Made by a program: the position numbers and the translations under genes. Shown one piece after another: positions 1 through 7,221 of a stretch of 64,000 nucleotides of DNA (positions are counted from its first letter, which is position 1; the number at the start of each line of letters is the position of its first letter). Origin of the DNA: Streptomyces canus (GTDB taxonomy: Bacteria; Actinomycetota; Actinomycetes; Streptomycetales; Streptomycetaceae). Location: the NCBI RefSeq assembly GCF_030815415.1, contig NZ_JAUSWW010000001.1:1178001-1242000 (forward strand), in the 5' to 3' direction. The notes beneath the pieces were generated by a model that saw only the letters and a program-made list of their open reading frames with translations, had not been told where the DNA came from and did no database searches.

Positions 1-352
1 ACGGGGGCCGGCCGTCGTTGTGGGCGCGCATCCAGCGCACGAGTTCGCGGTTGGCCGCGGAGGCGCCGAAGCCGTGGCTGAACCCGTGCTCCATGACCTC
101 GTCGAGGGTGCCCCTGCCCGTGGTGACGTACTCGTCCACGACCAGACCTCTCAGGCAGTCGCTCTCGATCGCGATCGTCCGGTAGCCCTCCTCTTCGACA
201 AGCTGCTGGAAGACGTCGTTGCGCAGATCGAGCAGAACATCCTCACCATGGGTCGGCTCCCCCAGGGCGAGCAGCCGCGGCCGGCCCGGGAGCAGCCCCA
301 TGACGGCGGCGGCCTCGACGGCATGGACGGTGTCCTTGAAGTCAGTAGCCAT
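1..352 (-). CDS. Erythromycin esterase family protein (partial, C-terminus outside window)
   Basis: The minus strand reads MATDFKDTVHAVEAAAV from an ATG at 352 and stays open to the window edge, giving about 117 residues without a stop. The segment LALGEPTHGED, followed some 20 residues later by YRTIAIESD, matches the N-terminal core of the erythromycin-esterase/succinoglycan-biosynthesis (EreA-like) fold, where the GEPTHG histidine is an active-site residue. Family members may hydrolyse macrolide lactones, but most Streptomyces homologues have no tested substrate. The gene is divergent from the double-MerR regulator starting at 411, and a perfect dyad lies just before its start codon, so that neighbour probably regulates it. 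Confidence 0.8.
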   Translation of the reverse strand, partial: MATDFKDTVHAVEAAAVMGLLPGRPRLLALGEPTHGEDVLLDLRNDVFQQLVEEEGYRTIAIESDCLRGLVVDEYVTTGRGTLDEVMEHGFSHGFGASAANRELVRWMRAHNDGRPP

Positions 353-355
353 GCC

Positions 356-373
356 TTCAACGCTATCGTTGAA
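356..373. promoter_or_regulatory. 18-bp dyad, likely MerR-type operator
   Basis: TTCAACG-CTAT-CGTTGAA is a perfect 7-bp inverted repeat with a 4-nt centre. It lies four bases upstream of the esterase start and 37 bases upstream of the regulator start. Related GAA/TTC-rich half-sites follow at about 371-388. An operator of this size in a short divergent gap beside a MerR-family gene is consistent with auto- and target regulation. The dyad is seen directly; its role is inferred. Confidence 0.5.
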
Positions 374-410
374 CCTTCGTTTGAAACTTTTGCTCGATAT
401 CAGCAGGATC

Positions 411-1136
411 ATGGGACGAAACCTTCAAAACGGCGAGCGGCTCAGGCCGGTCGACCTGGCCCGCGGGCACGGTCTGTCCACACAGGCGGTCAGGAACTAC
501 GAGGAGGCGGGCATCCTTCCGCCCGCCGGTCGCACTGCGCACGGCTACCGCACCTACACCCCGCTGCACGCGCGGGCTCTGAAGGCGTTCCTCGCCCTGG
601 TGCCCGGGCACGGCCACCAGACGGCGACGGCGATCATGCGGGCCGTGAACGAGGACGCGACCGAGGAGGCGATGCGCCTCATCGACGAGAGTCACGCCCA
701 GCTCCTCGACGACCGGCGCACCCTCCGGGCCGTGGAGCGTGCCCTGCGCGACCTGGAGCCCCTGCCCGAGCCCCACGAAGCGGCCCGGTCCGCCGGTGGG
801 TTCATCGGGCCGCTGGCGGGCCGGCTCGGCATCCGGCCCGCGACCCTGCGCAAATGGGAGCGCGCCGGGCTGGTACGCCCGCGCCGCGATCCACGGACCG
901 GGTATCGCGTCTACGACGAGACCGACGTACGGGACGCCCGGCTCGCCCACCAACTCCGGCGCGGCGGCTACCTGCTGGAGCAGATCGCCCCGCTGATCGC
1001 CCAGGTACGGGCGGCCGGCGGACCGGAGCCGCTGGAGGCCACCCTGCGCGACTGGCACGGCCGGCTGTCCGAACGCGGGCGGGCCATGCTGACCGGGGCC
1101 GCGGAGCTGGAGGCGTACCTCCGCGAACGCGGATAG
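411..1136 (+). CDS. Double-MerR-domain transcriptional regulator (TioE-like)
   Basis: This 241-residue protein contains two MerR-type winged-helix segments. The first (about residues 11-65) reads LRPVDLARGHGLSTQAVRNY followed by GYRTYTPLHARALKAF. The second (about 132-195) reads IGPLAGRLGIRPATLRKWER followed by TGYRVYDETDVRDARLAHQL. Ordinary MerR proteins have a single N-terminal domain and a dimerising coiled coil. Two DNA-binding modules in one chain resemble the TioE type of actinobacterial regulators. I chose the ATG at 411 because the MerR domain starts right after it; in-frame codons further upstream run into the divergent esterase gene. The operator candidate at 356-373 lies between the two genes. 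Confidence 0.85.
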   Translation: MGRNLQNGERLRPVDLARGHGLSTQAVRNYEEAGILPPAGRTAHGYRTYTPLHARALKAFLALVPGHGHQTATAIMRAVNEDATEEAMRLIDESHAQLLDDRRTLRAVERALRDLEPLPEPHEAARSAGGFIGPLAGRLGIRPATLRKWERAGLVRPRRDPRTGYRVYDETDVRDARLAHQLRRGGYLLEQIAPLIAQVRAAGGPEPLEATLRDWHGRLSERGRAMLTGAAELEAYLRERG

Positions 1137-1223
1137 CGTCCGCCCCTCCTCTCCGGCCTTTGACAGTCCCGGGAGAGCCCGGCTAGCTTCAATCGACGAA
1201 GTCAGCAGGGAGGACGCCGGAAC

Positions 1224-1718
1224 ATGGGACGCATACGCACCTACGAGTGGGACGACCCCGCGATCACCGCCGCCGCCGTGGGGCGCGCCTCAGGCCTGGA
1301 GTTCCTGCGCGAGGTGCGGGCCGGCCGCCTGCCCGCGGCTCCCGTCGCAGCGACCCTCGACTTCACCCTCGACGAGGTGGACGAGGGCAGGGCCGAGTTC
1401 TCGTTCACCCCGGGCGAGGAGCACTACAACCCCATCGGCAGCGTGCACGGCGGCGTCTACGCCACCCTGCTCGACTCGGCGGCAGGGTGCGCCGTGCAGT
1501 CCACGCTCCCGGTCGGCATGGGGTACACCTCGCTCGACCTGACCGTGAAGTTCCTCAAGCGGATCACCGCCGACACGGGCCGGGTCCGGGCCATCGGCAC
1601 GGTCGTCAGCCGAGGCCGGCAGACCGCGCTCGCCGAGGCCAGGCTGATCGACACCGAGGAGCGCCTGCTGGCCCACGCCACGAGCAGCTGCATGCTCTTC
1701 CCCATGCCCGCCGACTAA
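1224..1718 (+). CDS. PaaI family thioesterase (hotdog fold)
   Basis: A 164-residue hotdog-fold protein. The signature GSVHGGVYATLLDSAAGCAV at about residues 73-92 is the PaaI/YbgC-type acyl-CoA thioesterase motif (HGG turn followed by the long helix with its acidic residue). The later stretch LTVKFLKRIT is the usual core strand. It probably hydrolyses acyl- or aroyl-CoA thioesters in the cytoplasm. The ATG at 1224 is preceded by a good GGGAGGA ribosome site. Its TAA overlaps the TAG of the convergent hydrolase gene by two to three bases. Confidence 0.85.
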   Translation: MGRIRTYEWDDPAITAAAVGRASGLEFLREVRAGRLPAAPVAATLDFTLDEVDEGRAEFSFTPGEEHYNPIGSVHGGVYATLLDSAAGCAVQSTLPVGMGYTSLDLTVKFLKRITADTGRVRAIGTVVSRGRQTALAEARLIDTEERLLAHATSSCMLFPMPAD

Positions 1719-2557
1719 CGTGCTGCGCCATGCTGTTGGAGGAAGGCCGAGAGAGCGGCCGTGAGTTCTGCAGGCGCGTCTTCCTGGACCAGGTGGCCCG
1801 CGCCGGCCAACGGTTCCAGACGTGCGCCGGGGATACGAGCGGCGAGCTCGCGTCCCATCTCCGGGGGGATCCAGGTGTCGTCCTCGCCCCAGCAGATCAG
1901 CGTGGGGATCGTGATGTCGGCGTACCGGTCCTGGATCTCGTCGGTGTGGCGCTGGGTCGCCTGGGCGATCTGCCGGTAGAAGGCCGCCTGACCGGAGTCG
2001 CCGAGCCACGGCCGGACCAGTCGGTCGAGGACGGCCGGGTGCAGGCCGGGGCTGCTGGCCGAGCTGACGTATTCACGTACCAGGGCCCGGTGGAGTGCGG
2101 GCGGCAGTTGTTCGAAGACCGCCGGGTGTTCGCCGACGAGCCGGAAGAACGGTGAGCCCCATGGGGCGAGTGCGACCGGGTCGACCAGGGCGAGCGCCCG
2201 GTAGCGGGCTCCGTGCAGCAGATGCGCTCGCAGACTGACGGCACCGCCGAAGTCATGGGCGACCACGAGGGGTTCGTCGAGGCCCCAGTGTGCGAGGAGT
2301 TCGGCGAAGACCCTGCCCTGTGCGGCCAGGGAGACGTCCTGACCGGTGGACTTCTCCGAGGCGCCGTAGCCGGGCATGTCCCACACGAACGCCTGGTGGT
2401 CGCGGGCCAGCGCGCGGGCCACGGAGCGCCAGACGTACGACGAGAAGGGCGTGCCGTGCAGCAGCACCACCGGGTCCCGGCCGGGTGGGCCGAGGCTGCC
2501 CCAGCGCACCTCCCCCGACGTGCTGCGGAACGTCTCGGCCAACTCCCAGTCACTCAC
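1715..2557 (-). CDS. Alpha/beta hydrolase with Asp nucleophile (haloalkane dehalogenase/epoxide hydrolase-like)
   Basis: A 280-residue alpha/beta hydrolase. The oxyanion loop is HGTPFSS (His34-Gly35). The nucleophile elbow reads VVAHDFGGAVS, so position 102 is Asp rather than Ser. An Asp nucleophile is characteristic of haloalkane/haloacetate dehalogenases and soluble epoxide hydrolases, which form an alkyl-enzyme ester. The catalytic His is in GAGHLVQED (about 255), and the segment CWGEDDTWIP carries the usual acid region. It is convergent with the thioesterase. The true substrate cannot be read from sequence. Confidence 0.8.
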   Translation of the reverse strand: MSDWELAETFRSTSGEVRWGSLGPPGRDPVVLLHGTPFSSYVWRSVARALARDHQAFVWDMPGYGASEKSTGQDVSLAAQGRVFAELLAHWGLDEPLVVAHDFGGAVSLRAHLLHGARYRALALVDPVALAPWGSPFFRLVGEHPAVFEQLPPALHRALVREYVSSASSPGLHPAVLDRLVRPWLGDSGQAAFYRQIAQATQRHTDEIQDRYADITIPTLICWGEDDTWIPPEMGRELAARIPGARLEPLAGAGHLVQEDAPAELTAALSAFLQQHGAAR

Positions 2558-2669
2558 GAGTGCTGCTCCTCTCCCACAGCACGGTCAAGGGCGGAGCCGT
2601 CACATGTATTCCGCCGGGTCCGTCAGATATTGCCGTGCGATCCGCCGGGTGGCGGGAGACGCTGACGCG

Positions 2670-3437
2670 GTGACTCAGGTTCAGGAGATCGTGGGGCTGG
2701 TCGGCCGTGTGCTGGGCGACAATGCCATCGGCGCCTACCTCCACGGCTCCTCCGTGCTCGGCGGGCTCCGGCCGGCCAGCGACGTGGACGTACTGGTCGT
2801 CTCCCGGCGGCGCATGGACGCGCGGGATCCACGGGCCCTCCTCGACGGACTGCTGCGGATCTCCGGCTCCGGCACCAAGGCCCGCCCCATCGAGCTCACC
2901 GTGGTCGTCCAGTCCGAGGTGCGGCCATGGCGGTACCCGCCGACCGTCGATTTCCTCTACGGCGAGTGGCTGCGGGCGGAGTACGAGGCCGGGCAGGTCC
3001 CCCAGCCGGAGCCGACGCCCGATCTGGCCCTGCTGATCACCATGGTGCTCACCGGCGACCGCCCGCTCACCGGCCCGAGCCCGGCGAGGATCCTCGACCC
3101 GGTCCCGCGGGCCGACCTGGTCCGGGCGAGCGTGGCGGGTCTCCCCGGCCTGCTCGACGACCTGGACAGCGACACCCGCAACGTTCTGCTGACCTTCGCC
3201 CGCATCTGGACCACGCTCGCCACCGGCCGGATCACGTCGAAGGACGCCGCCGCCGACTGGGCCCTCGCCCGGCTCCCGCCCGAGCATCGCGCCGTCCTCG
3301 AACACGCCAGGCAGCTCTACCTCAACTGCCCCTACTCCGAGGAGCGTTGGAGTGACGCGTTGCGGGCGCAGGTGCGTCCGCACGTGGACCGCGTGCTCGC
3401 CGAGATCTACCGGCTGTCGGACGAGGCCGCACGGTGA
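2670..3437 (+). CDS. Aminoglycoside (streptomycin/spectinomycin) adenylyltransferase-like nucleotidyltransferase
   Basis: Starting from GTG 2670, after a GGGAG ribosome site, the gene encodes 255 residues. The nucleotidyltransferase signature GSSVLGGLRPASDVDVLVV gives the G-S and D-x-D catalytic residues. The C-terminal part, with LTFARIWTTLATGRITSKDAA and the helical DUF4111-like tail, matches the AadA/ANT(9) layout. AadA enzymes transfer AMP to streptomycin or spectinomycin hydroxyls. Chromosomal actinomycete copies are often silent or have unknown substrates, so resistance is a family-based inference. Confidence 0.8.
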   Translation: MTQVQEIVGLVGRVLGDNAIGAYLHGSSVLGGLRPASDVDVLVVSRRRMDARDPRALLDGLLRISGSGTKARPIELTVVVQSEVRPWRYPPTVDFLYGEWLRAEYEAGQVPQPEPTPDLALLITMVLTGDRPLTGPSPARILDPVPRADLVRASVAGLPGLLDDLDSDTRNVLLTFARIWTTLATGRITSKDAAADWALARLPPEHRAVLEHARQLYLNCPYSEERWSDALRAQVRPHVDRVLAEIYRLSDEAAR

Positions 3438-3457
3438 CCGACCGGGGTGAGCCGCAC

Positions 3458-3907
3458 TCAGTCACGGCGGGCGTTCAGGGCGTCCACGGCGGCGCGGGCG
3501 TCGCCGATCGTCGTGTAGTCGATCGCGATGAAGTTCACGGGCCTGCCCCGCTCCCGTTCGCAGAGCTGGACGCGGTCCAGCACGTACTGGCGGGCGTTGA
3601 CCTTGCCCGCGTCCAGACGGCTGCCGCCGTTGGCGGTGATGAAGTGGTTGAGGAGGAACAGGCGTTTGCCGGTGCCGCCGCGGTGGGGCACGCAGCTCAT
3701 CTCATCGGGGCTGCGGAACGCGAACGGCGTCTCCATGCCGTAGCGGTAGAAGTTGCGGTACCAGGCCCGCGGGCCGTCCGCCTGTTCGGCGAAGACGACC
3801 AGCCGGCGGCCGCTGCCGATCATGTCGCCCAGCGTCGGCCAGGGCTCCGCGGGATCCGGGTCCGGTGTGTAGACCTCCCGGCCGGCCGCGCTGGTGCGGT
3901 CCGTATG
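3458..3907 (-). pseudogene. C-terminal fragment of a PI-PLC-like (phosphatidylinositol-specific phospholipase C domain) protein
   Basis: In-frame similarity starts at a stop codon (3908-3910) and runs to the stop at 3458. The readable part is VYTPDPDPAEPWPTLGDMI, GRRLVVFAEQ, WYRNFYRYGMETPFAFRSP and RPVNFIAIDYTTIGDA. This is the C-terminal third of Streptomyces PI-PLC X-domain-like secreted or membrane proteins, usually over 400 residues long. The N-terminal signal and the catalytic His region are missing. The similarity ends exactly where the next minus-strand gene stops, so the 5' portion was probably removed by a deletion or rearrangement. The first internal ATG is at 3823, but a 121-residue product would lack the active site. 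Confidence 0.75.
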
Positions 3908-4663
3908 TCAGCCGGTCCGTGGTGGTGCGCCGGCGGGGTCCTGGAGGTGCTGGAAGAACTCCTCCAGCAGGGCGATGAGGCCTTCGACGGCACGGGTGTG
4001 CTGGTCCTGCGACCACGGCGCGTCCGGGCGGCCCTCGGGGAAGACGATCAGGACGACCTGCGCCCACCAGACGAGGTTCTCGCCCACCCCGTACGTGTCC
4101 GCGAGCCACTCCCGAAGACCGTCCAGCACCACTCCGCCGCAGCCCTGGTCGTAGCCGTTGAGATACGCCGTCACCCCCTCGTAGGTGATGCGGCCGACGT
4201 GCATCCCCGTCCGGTCCCTGAAGCTCTCCCAGAACCTCTGGTGCGAGTCGACCGGTCGGTGCCTGAACCGGCGCCAGGCGGCCGGGATGTGGGAGAGGTC
4301 GGTGCCGATGCCCCAGGTGGAGAACGACACCACGTCCGTACCGACGCCGAGTGCCGTCAGGAGAATGCCGGTGCGGGCGGCCGGGTCGACGGGGCCGGAC
4401 TTCCTGACCCAGACATACGTTCCCGGCGGATCACCTTGGTGATGGGTGACGACGAAGTCCGTTCCGTCGAGGATGAAGAACGCGGCGCGCACGGCTCCGT
4501 TTCCGTCCCATGACTCCTCGATGGTCAGGCTCAGTCGGCGCGCCACCTCGTCGAGGTCCAGGGAGAGCAGGGCCATGGATACCAGCGGGCCGGTCGTGGC
4601 CTGGAACATGGAGCACTGCACCGCCGGCTCGGTTGCGGAGTCGTTCGTGGCGTCCGGGATCAC
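3908..4663 (-). CDS. Hypothetical protein, coupled to the LRV-repeat gene
   Basis: A 251-residue protein read from GTG 4663. This GTG overlaps the TGA of the upstream gene (GTGA), so the two are probably translationally coupled. Notable segments are SMALLSLDLDEVARRLSLTI, FVVTHHQGDPPGTYVWVR, and a Trp-rich C-terminal half (WGIGTDLSHIPAAWRRFRHR, LVWWAQVVLIVFPEG). I see no signal peptide or confident membrane span and do not recognise the family. It may work with the repeat protein encoded upstream. Its stop codon lies at the breakpoint of the truncated PI-PLC gene. Confidence 0.65.
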   Translation of the reverse strand: MIPDATNDSATEPAVQCSMFQATTGPLVSMALLSLDLDEVARRLSLTIEESWDGNGAVRAAFFILDGTDFVVTHHQGDPPGTYVWVRKSGPVDPAARTGILLTALGVGTDVVSFSTWGIGTDLSHIPAAWRRFRHRPVDSHQRFWESFRDRTGMHVGRITYEGVTAYLNGYDQGCGGVVLDGLREWLADTYGVGENLVWWAQVVLIVFPEGRPDAPWSQDQHTRAVEGLIALLEEFFQHLQDPAGAPPRTG

Positions 4664-6021
4664 AGGTCGGCCTCCGTGAGGATGCGGTGCATACGGGCGG
4701 GACGCAGTGCCGGGTTGGCCGCGGCGTCGTCGGCCACGGTCGGGTCGGGGTCCGACAACAGTCGGTCCAGCAGTGCGTCCGTGATGTTGGGGTGACGGGC
4801 GACGCCGCGGCGCAGGAAGGGTTCCTCGGCTGCGGCGAGTCGTTGGAGGGCCGGTACGGGCAGCTCGGGGTCCTGGAGGGCGACGTAACGCACATTCGGG
4901 GCCGGTTCGTCGACGAACGTACGCAGCGTGTGGCGGGGGAAGTTGGGGTGTTCGACGAGCAGGGGCCGGTGGTGGAAGACGTCGCCGTGGACGCGTACCA
5001 GCCGTTCCAGGACGTCCGGTGGTGCGTCCCGGCGGCGGGCGGCGGTGCGGCGGACCGACAACTCCGGGTCGCTGTCCAGCTGTTGCCACGCCTCCTCGGG
5101 CAGGTCGCGGCTGCCGGCGAGTACGCGCCGGAATACCGTGTGCGGACTGTCGAGATAGCTCAGACGCTCGTCGAGGGGCGCTTCGCGCATCCAGTCCGGT
5201 TCGGTGAAGTTCCAGCTCAATGCCACCTTCGCGTCGATGTCGCCGTCCGCACGCCGGGCTTCCACGAGAGCGTACAGCCGGTCGCGCGTGGCGTCGTCGA
5301 CATGGCGGCTCTGTGCCACCGCGACCCGCACCAACGGGTCGTCGACATCCAGGAGTTGGGCCGCCATGTCGGCGGTGAGATGGGGGTTGGCGGCCACGGC
5401 CCGCTGGATGTCCTCGTCGCCGGTGCGCATGAGCTCGGTGAACTGGTCCCAGGTGAGCGGGATGTACCACGCCACGTTGGCCCGCGTGGCGGGGTCGGCG
5501 AGACAGCGGTCCCGCCACTCGGCCGGCACGCCCGGTTGCTTGTGCTGGGTGGCCGCCGCACGCACTTCTGGATCCGGGTCGGCGAGCAGTGCCGTCTGCA
5601 CCTCGGCCGGCCGGTCGTACCAGGACCCCGCGACCGCGGCGCGCAGCCTGGGGTCGGGCGACAGGGCCAGCGATGTGCGGGACTGGCCGTAGACCTCCTC
5701 CAGATCGGCAAGAACGGCCGTCGAGCCACGCTCCACCAGATGCCGGATGAAGTCCGCCCGGGCGTCGCGGATCGCCGGATCGGGGTGCGTGGCGATCCTG
5801 CGGCGCATGGCCGGGGAGATCCGTTCCGCGCGAAGGCCGGCGAAGACGTCACCGTCGTCGTGCGCCAGCAGCGCCTCGACCACGGCATCCGGCAGCGGCT
5901 CCCGGCGCCGTGCCATCCCGTGCCGGCCGGCCCGGTGTGCCGCGATCCGCACGAGGATGTCCTCGGGGGCTGCCGGATTCCGGGCCAGCCCGGACAGGCA
6001 CGGATGGTGCAGGTTCGTCAT
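4660..6021 (-). CDS. LRV/HEAT-like repeat protein
   Basis: A 453-residue protein built almost entirely of short helical repeats, each with a core such as NPHLTADMAAQLLDVDDPLVR or HPNITDALLDRLLSDPDPTV. The recurring pattern of Asp-Pro/Asn-Pro turns followed by two helices is typical of the leucine-rich-repeat variant (LRV) family. In Streptomyces such proteins are presumed protein-binding scaffolds. There is no signal peptide or membrane span, so it is probably cytoplasmic. It overlaps the downstream hypothetical gene by four bases. The partner and function are unknown. Confidence 0.75.
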   Translation of the reverse strand: MTNLHHPCLSGLARNPAAPEDILVRIAAHRAGRHGMARRREPLPDAVVEALLAHDDGDVFAGLRAERISPAMRRRIATHPDPAIRDARADFIRHLVERGSTAVLADLEEVYGQSRTSLALSPDPRLRAAVAGSWYDRPAEVQTALLADPDPEVRAAATQHKQPGVPAEWRDRCLADPATRANVAWYIPLTWDQFTELMRTGDEDIQRAVAANPHLTADMAAQLLDVDDPLVRVAVAQSRHVDDATRDRLYALVEARRADGDIDAKVALSWNFTEPDWMREAPLDERLSYLDSPHTVFRRVLAGSRDLPEEAWQQLDSDPELSVRRTAARRRDAPPDVLERLVRVHGDVFHHRPLLVEHPNFPRHTLRTFVDEPAPNVRYVALQDPELPVPALQRLAAAEEPFLRRGVARHPNITDALLDRLLSDPDPTVADDAAANPALRPARMHRILTEADL

Positions 6022-6126
6022 GCCCTCAACATATTCGGCGCACGCGGCCGCTTCTTCGCCGCCCTCGCGGGTAGGGCTGCCGCGGCGCGACGGGGTGTCG
6101 CGGCTTTCGTGCCGCGGTCGGTCCGG

Positions 6127-6897
6127 TCAGTCGGTGGGCGCGCCGTTCAGGACGTCCACCCTGCCGGTGTCCAGCGAGTAGTAGGCGCTCACCACGGCCA
6201 GCTCGCCCTCTTCGGCGAGCGGCGACAGGGAGGTGTTGGAGCGCAGCGCGGCGGCGGTCTGTCCGGCGTGGACGCGGATCATGGCGTCGACCGGGTCGGC
6301 GGCCTTCTGCGCGACGGTCGCCTCGTACGCGGTGCGCAGGGACTCGGAGATCGACTGGAGGTTTCCGGGCAGCGTCGTGCGGTCGTGCATCGCCTTGTAC
6401 GCCGCCTTGATGGCTCCGCAGCGCTGGTGGCCCAGGACGACGATCAGCGGGGTGCCCGCGGTGAGGGGTCCGTACTCGACGGATCCGGTGACGACCGGTG
6501 CGACCACGTGTCCGCCGGTGCGTATGACGAACAGATCGCCTATGCCGGTGTCGAAGACGAGCTCCGGCGGCACCCGGGAGTCGATGCAGGACAGGACGAC
6601 GGCGTACGGCTTCTGCTCCTCGGCGACGGCCTCGCGGCGGCGGGGGTCCTGGTCGGGGTGGAGCAGCGCGCCCTTCACCCAGCGCCGGTTCCCCTGCATC
6701 AGCCGGGTGAAGGCACCCGAGGGTGAGTCCGGCCGTGCGCTCGCGGACGGTGACGGAATGGATGCCGCACCCGCGGCTCCGACCCGTGCGGTCGGCTCGG
6801 CACCGCTGGACGACGAACAACCGGTCAACAGGGCGGCGGTGGCCGCCAGTCCGCCGGTGACGATGGTTCTGCGCTGCGGATTTCCGGTGATGCCCAT
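6127..6897 (-). CDS. Exported beta-carbonic anhydrase (Tat lipoprotein)
   Basis: A 256-residue protein starting at ATG 6897 behind a GGAGGGG ribosome site. The N-terminus has a twin-arginine signal (NPQRRTIVTGG) ending in the lipobox LLTGC (Cys27), so the enzyme is probably folded in the cytoplasm, exported by Tat and lipid-anchored outside. The beta-class zinc site is complete: Cys104-Ile-Asp106-Ser-Arg108, His157 and Cys160 in LGHQRCG. The reaction is hydration of CO2 to bicarbonate. Beta-CAs are usually cytosolic, so an exported one is unusual. A second exported copy is at 50761-51486. Confidence 0.85.
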   Translation of the reverse strand: MGITGNPQRRTIVTGGLAATAALLTGCSSSSGAEPTARVGAAGAASIPSPSASARPDSPSGAFTRLMQGNRRWVKGALLHPDQDPRRREAVAEEQKPYAVVLSCIDSRVPPELVFDTGIGDLFVIRTGGHVVAPVVTGSVEYGPLTAGTPLIVVLGHQRCGAIKAAYKAMHDRTTLPGNLQSISESLRTAYEATVAQKAADPVDAMIRVHAGQTAAALRSNTSLSPLAEEGELAVVSAYYSLDTGRVDVLNGAPTD

Positions 6898-7221
6898 GAT
6901 GTCTGTTCCCCTCCGGCCTGCACGCACGGTGCGCCCTTGATGCGTGGGCGTCGTACCGAGGCGTATGAGACTGCTGTGACGTGCTGTCACTCTCGCCGGA
7001 GGTCGGCAAGGGGAGATCCAGCGCTGATGCAGCGCACGGAAAGCGTTCGTCCAAGACGCGAAGGGCATCGGCGCCGTCATGGTCTGAACACGGAGCGCTT
7101 CCTATCCGTAACGGTTCAAAGGAACCGTGATCGGGTCCCGCACGCATGCAGCCAGGAACGGCCCGACACGTTCAGCCGGGCACGGTCGCGGGCCACCCGT
7201 CGTCGAGAGGTCGGTAGTCGC

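Noticed and set aside
2376..2669. N-terminal extension of the adenylyltransferase
   Set aside because: It overlaps the divergent alpha/beta hydrolase; the GTG at 2670 with a ribosome site begins the domain.
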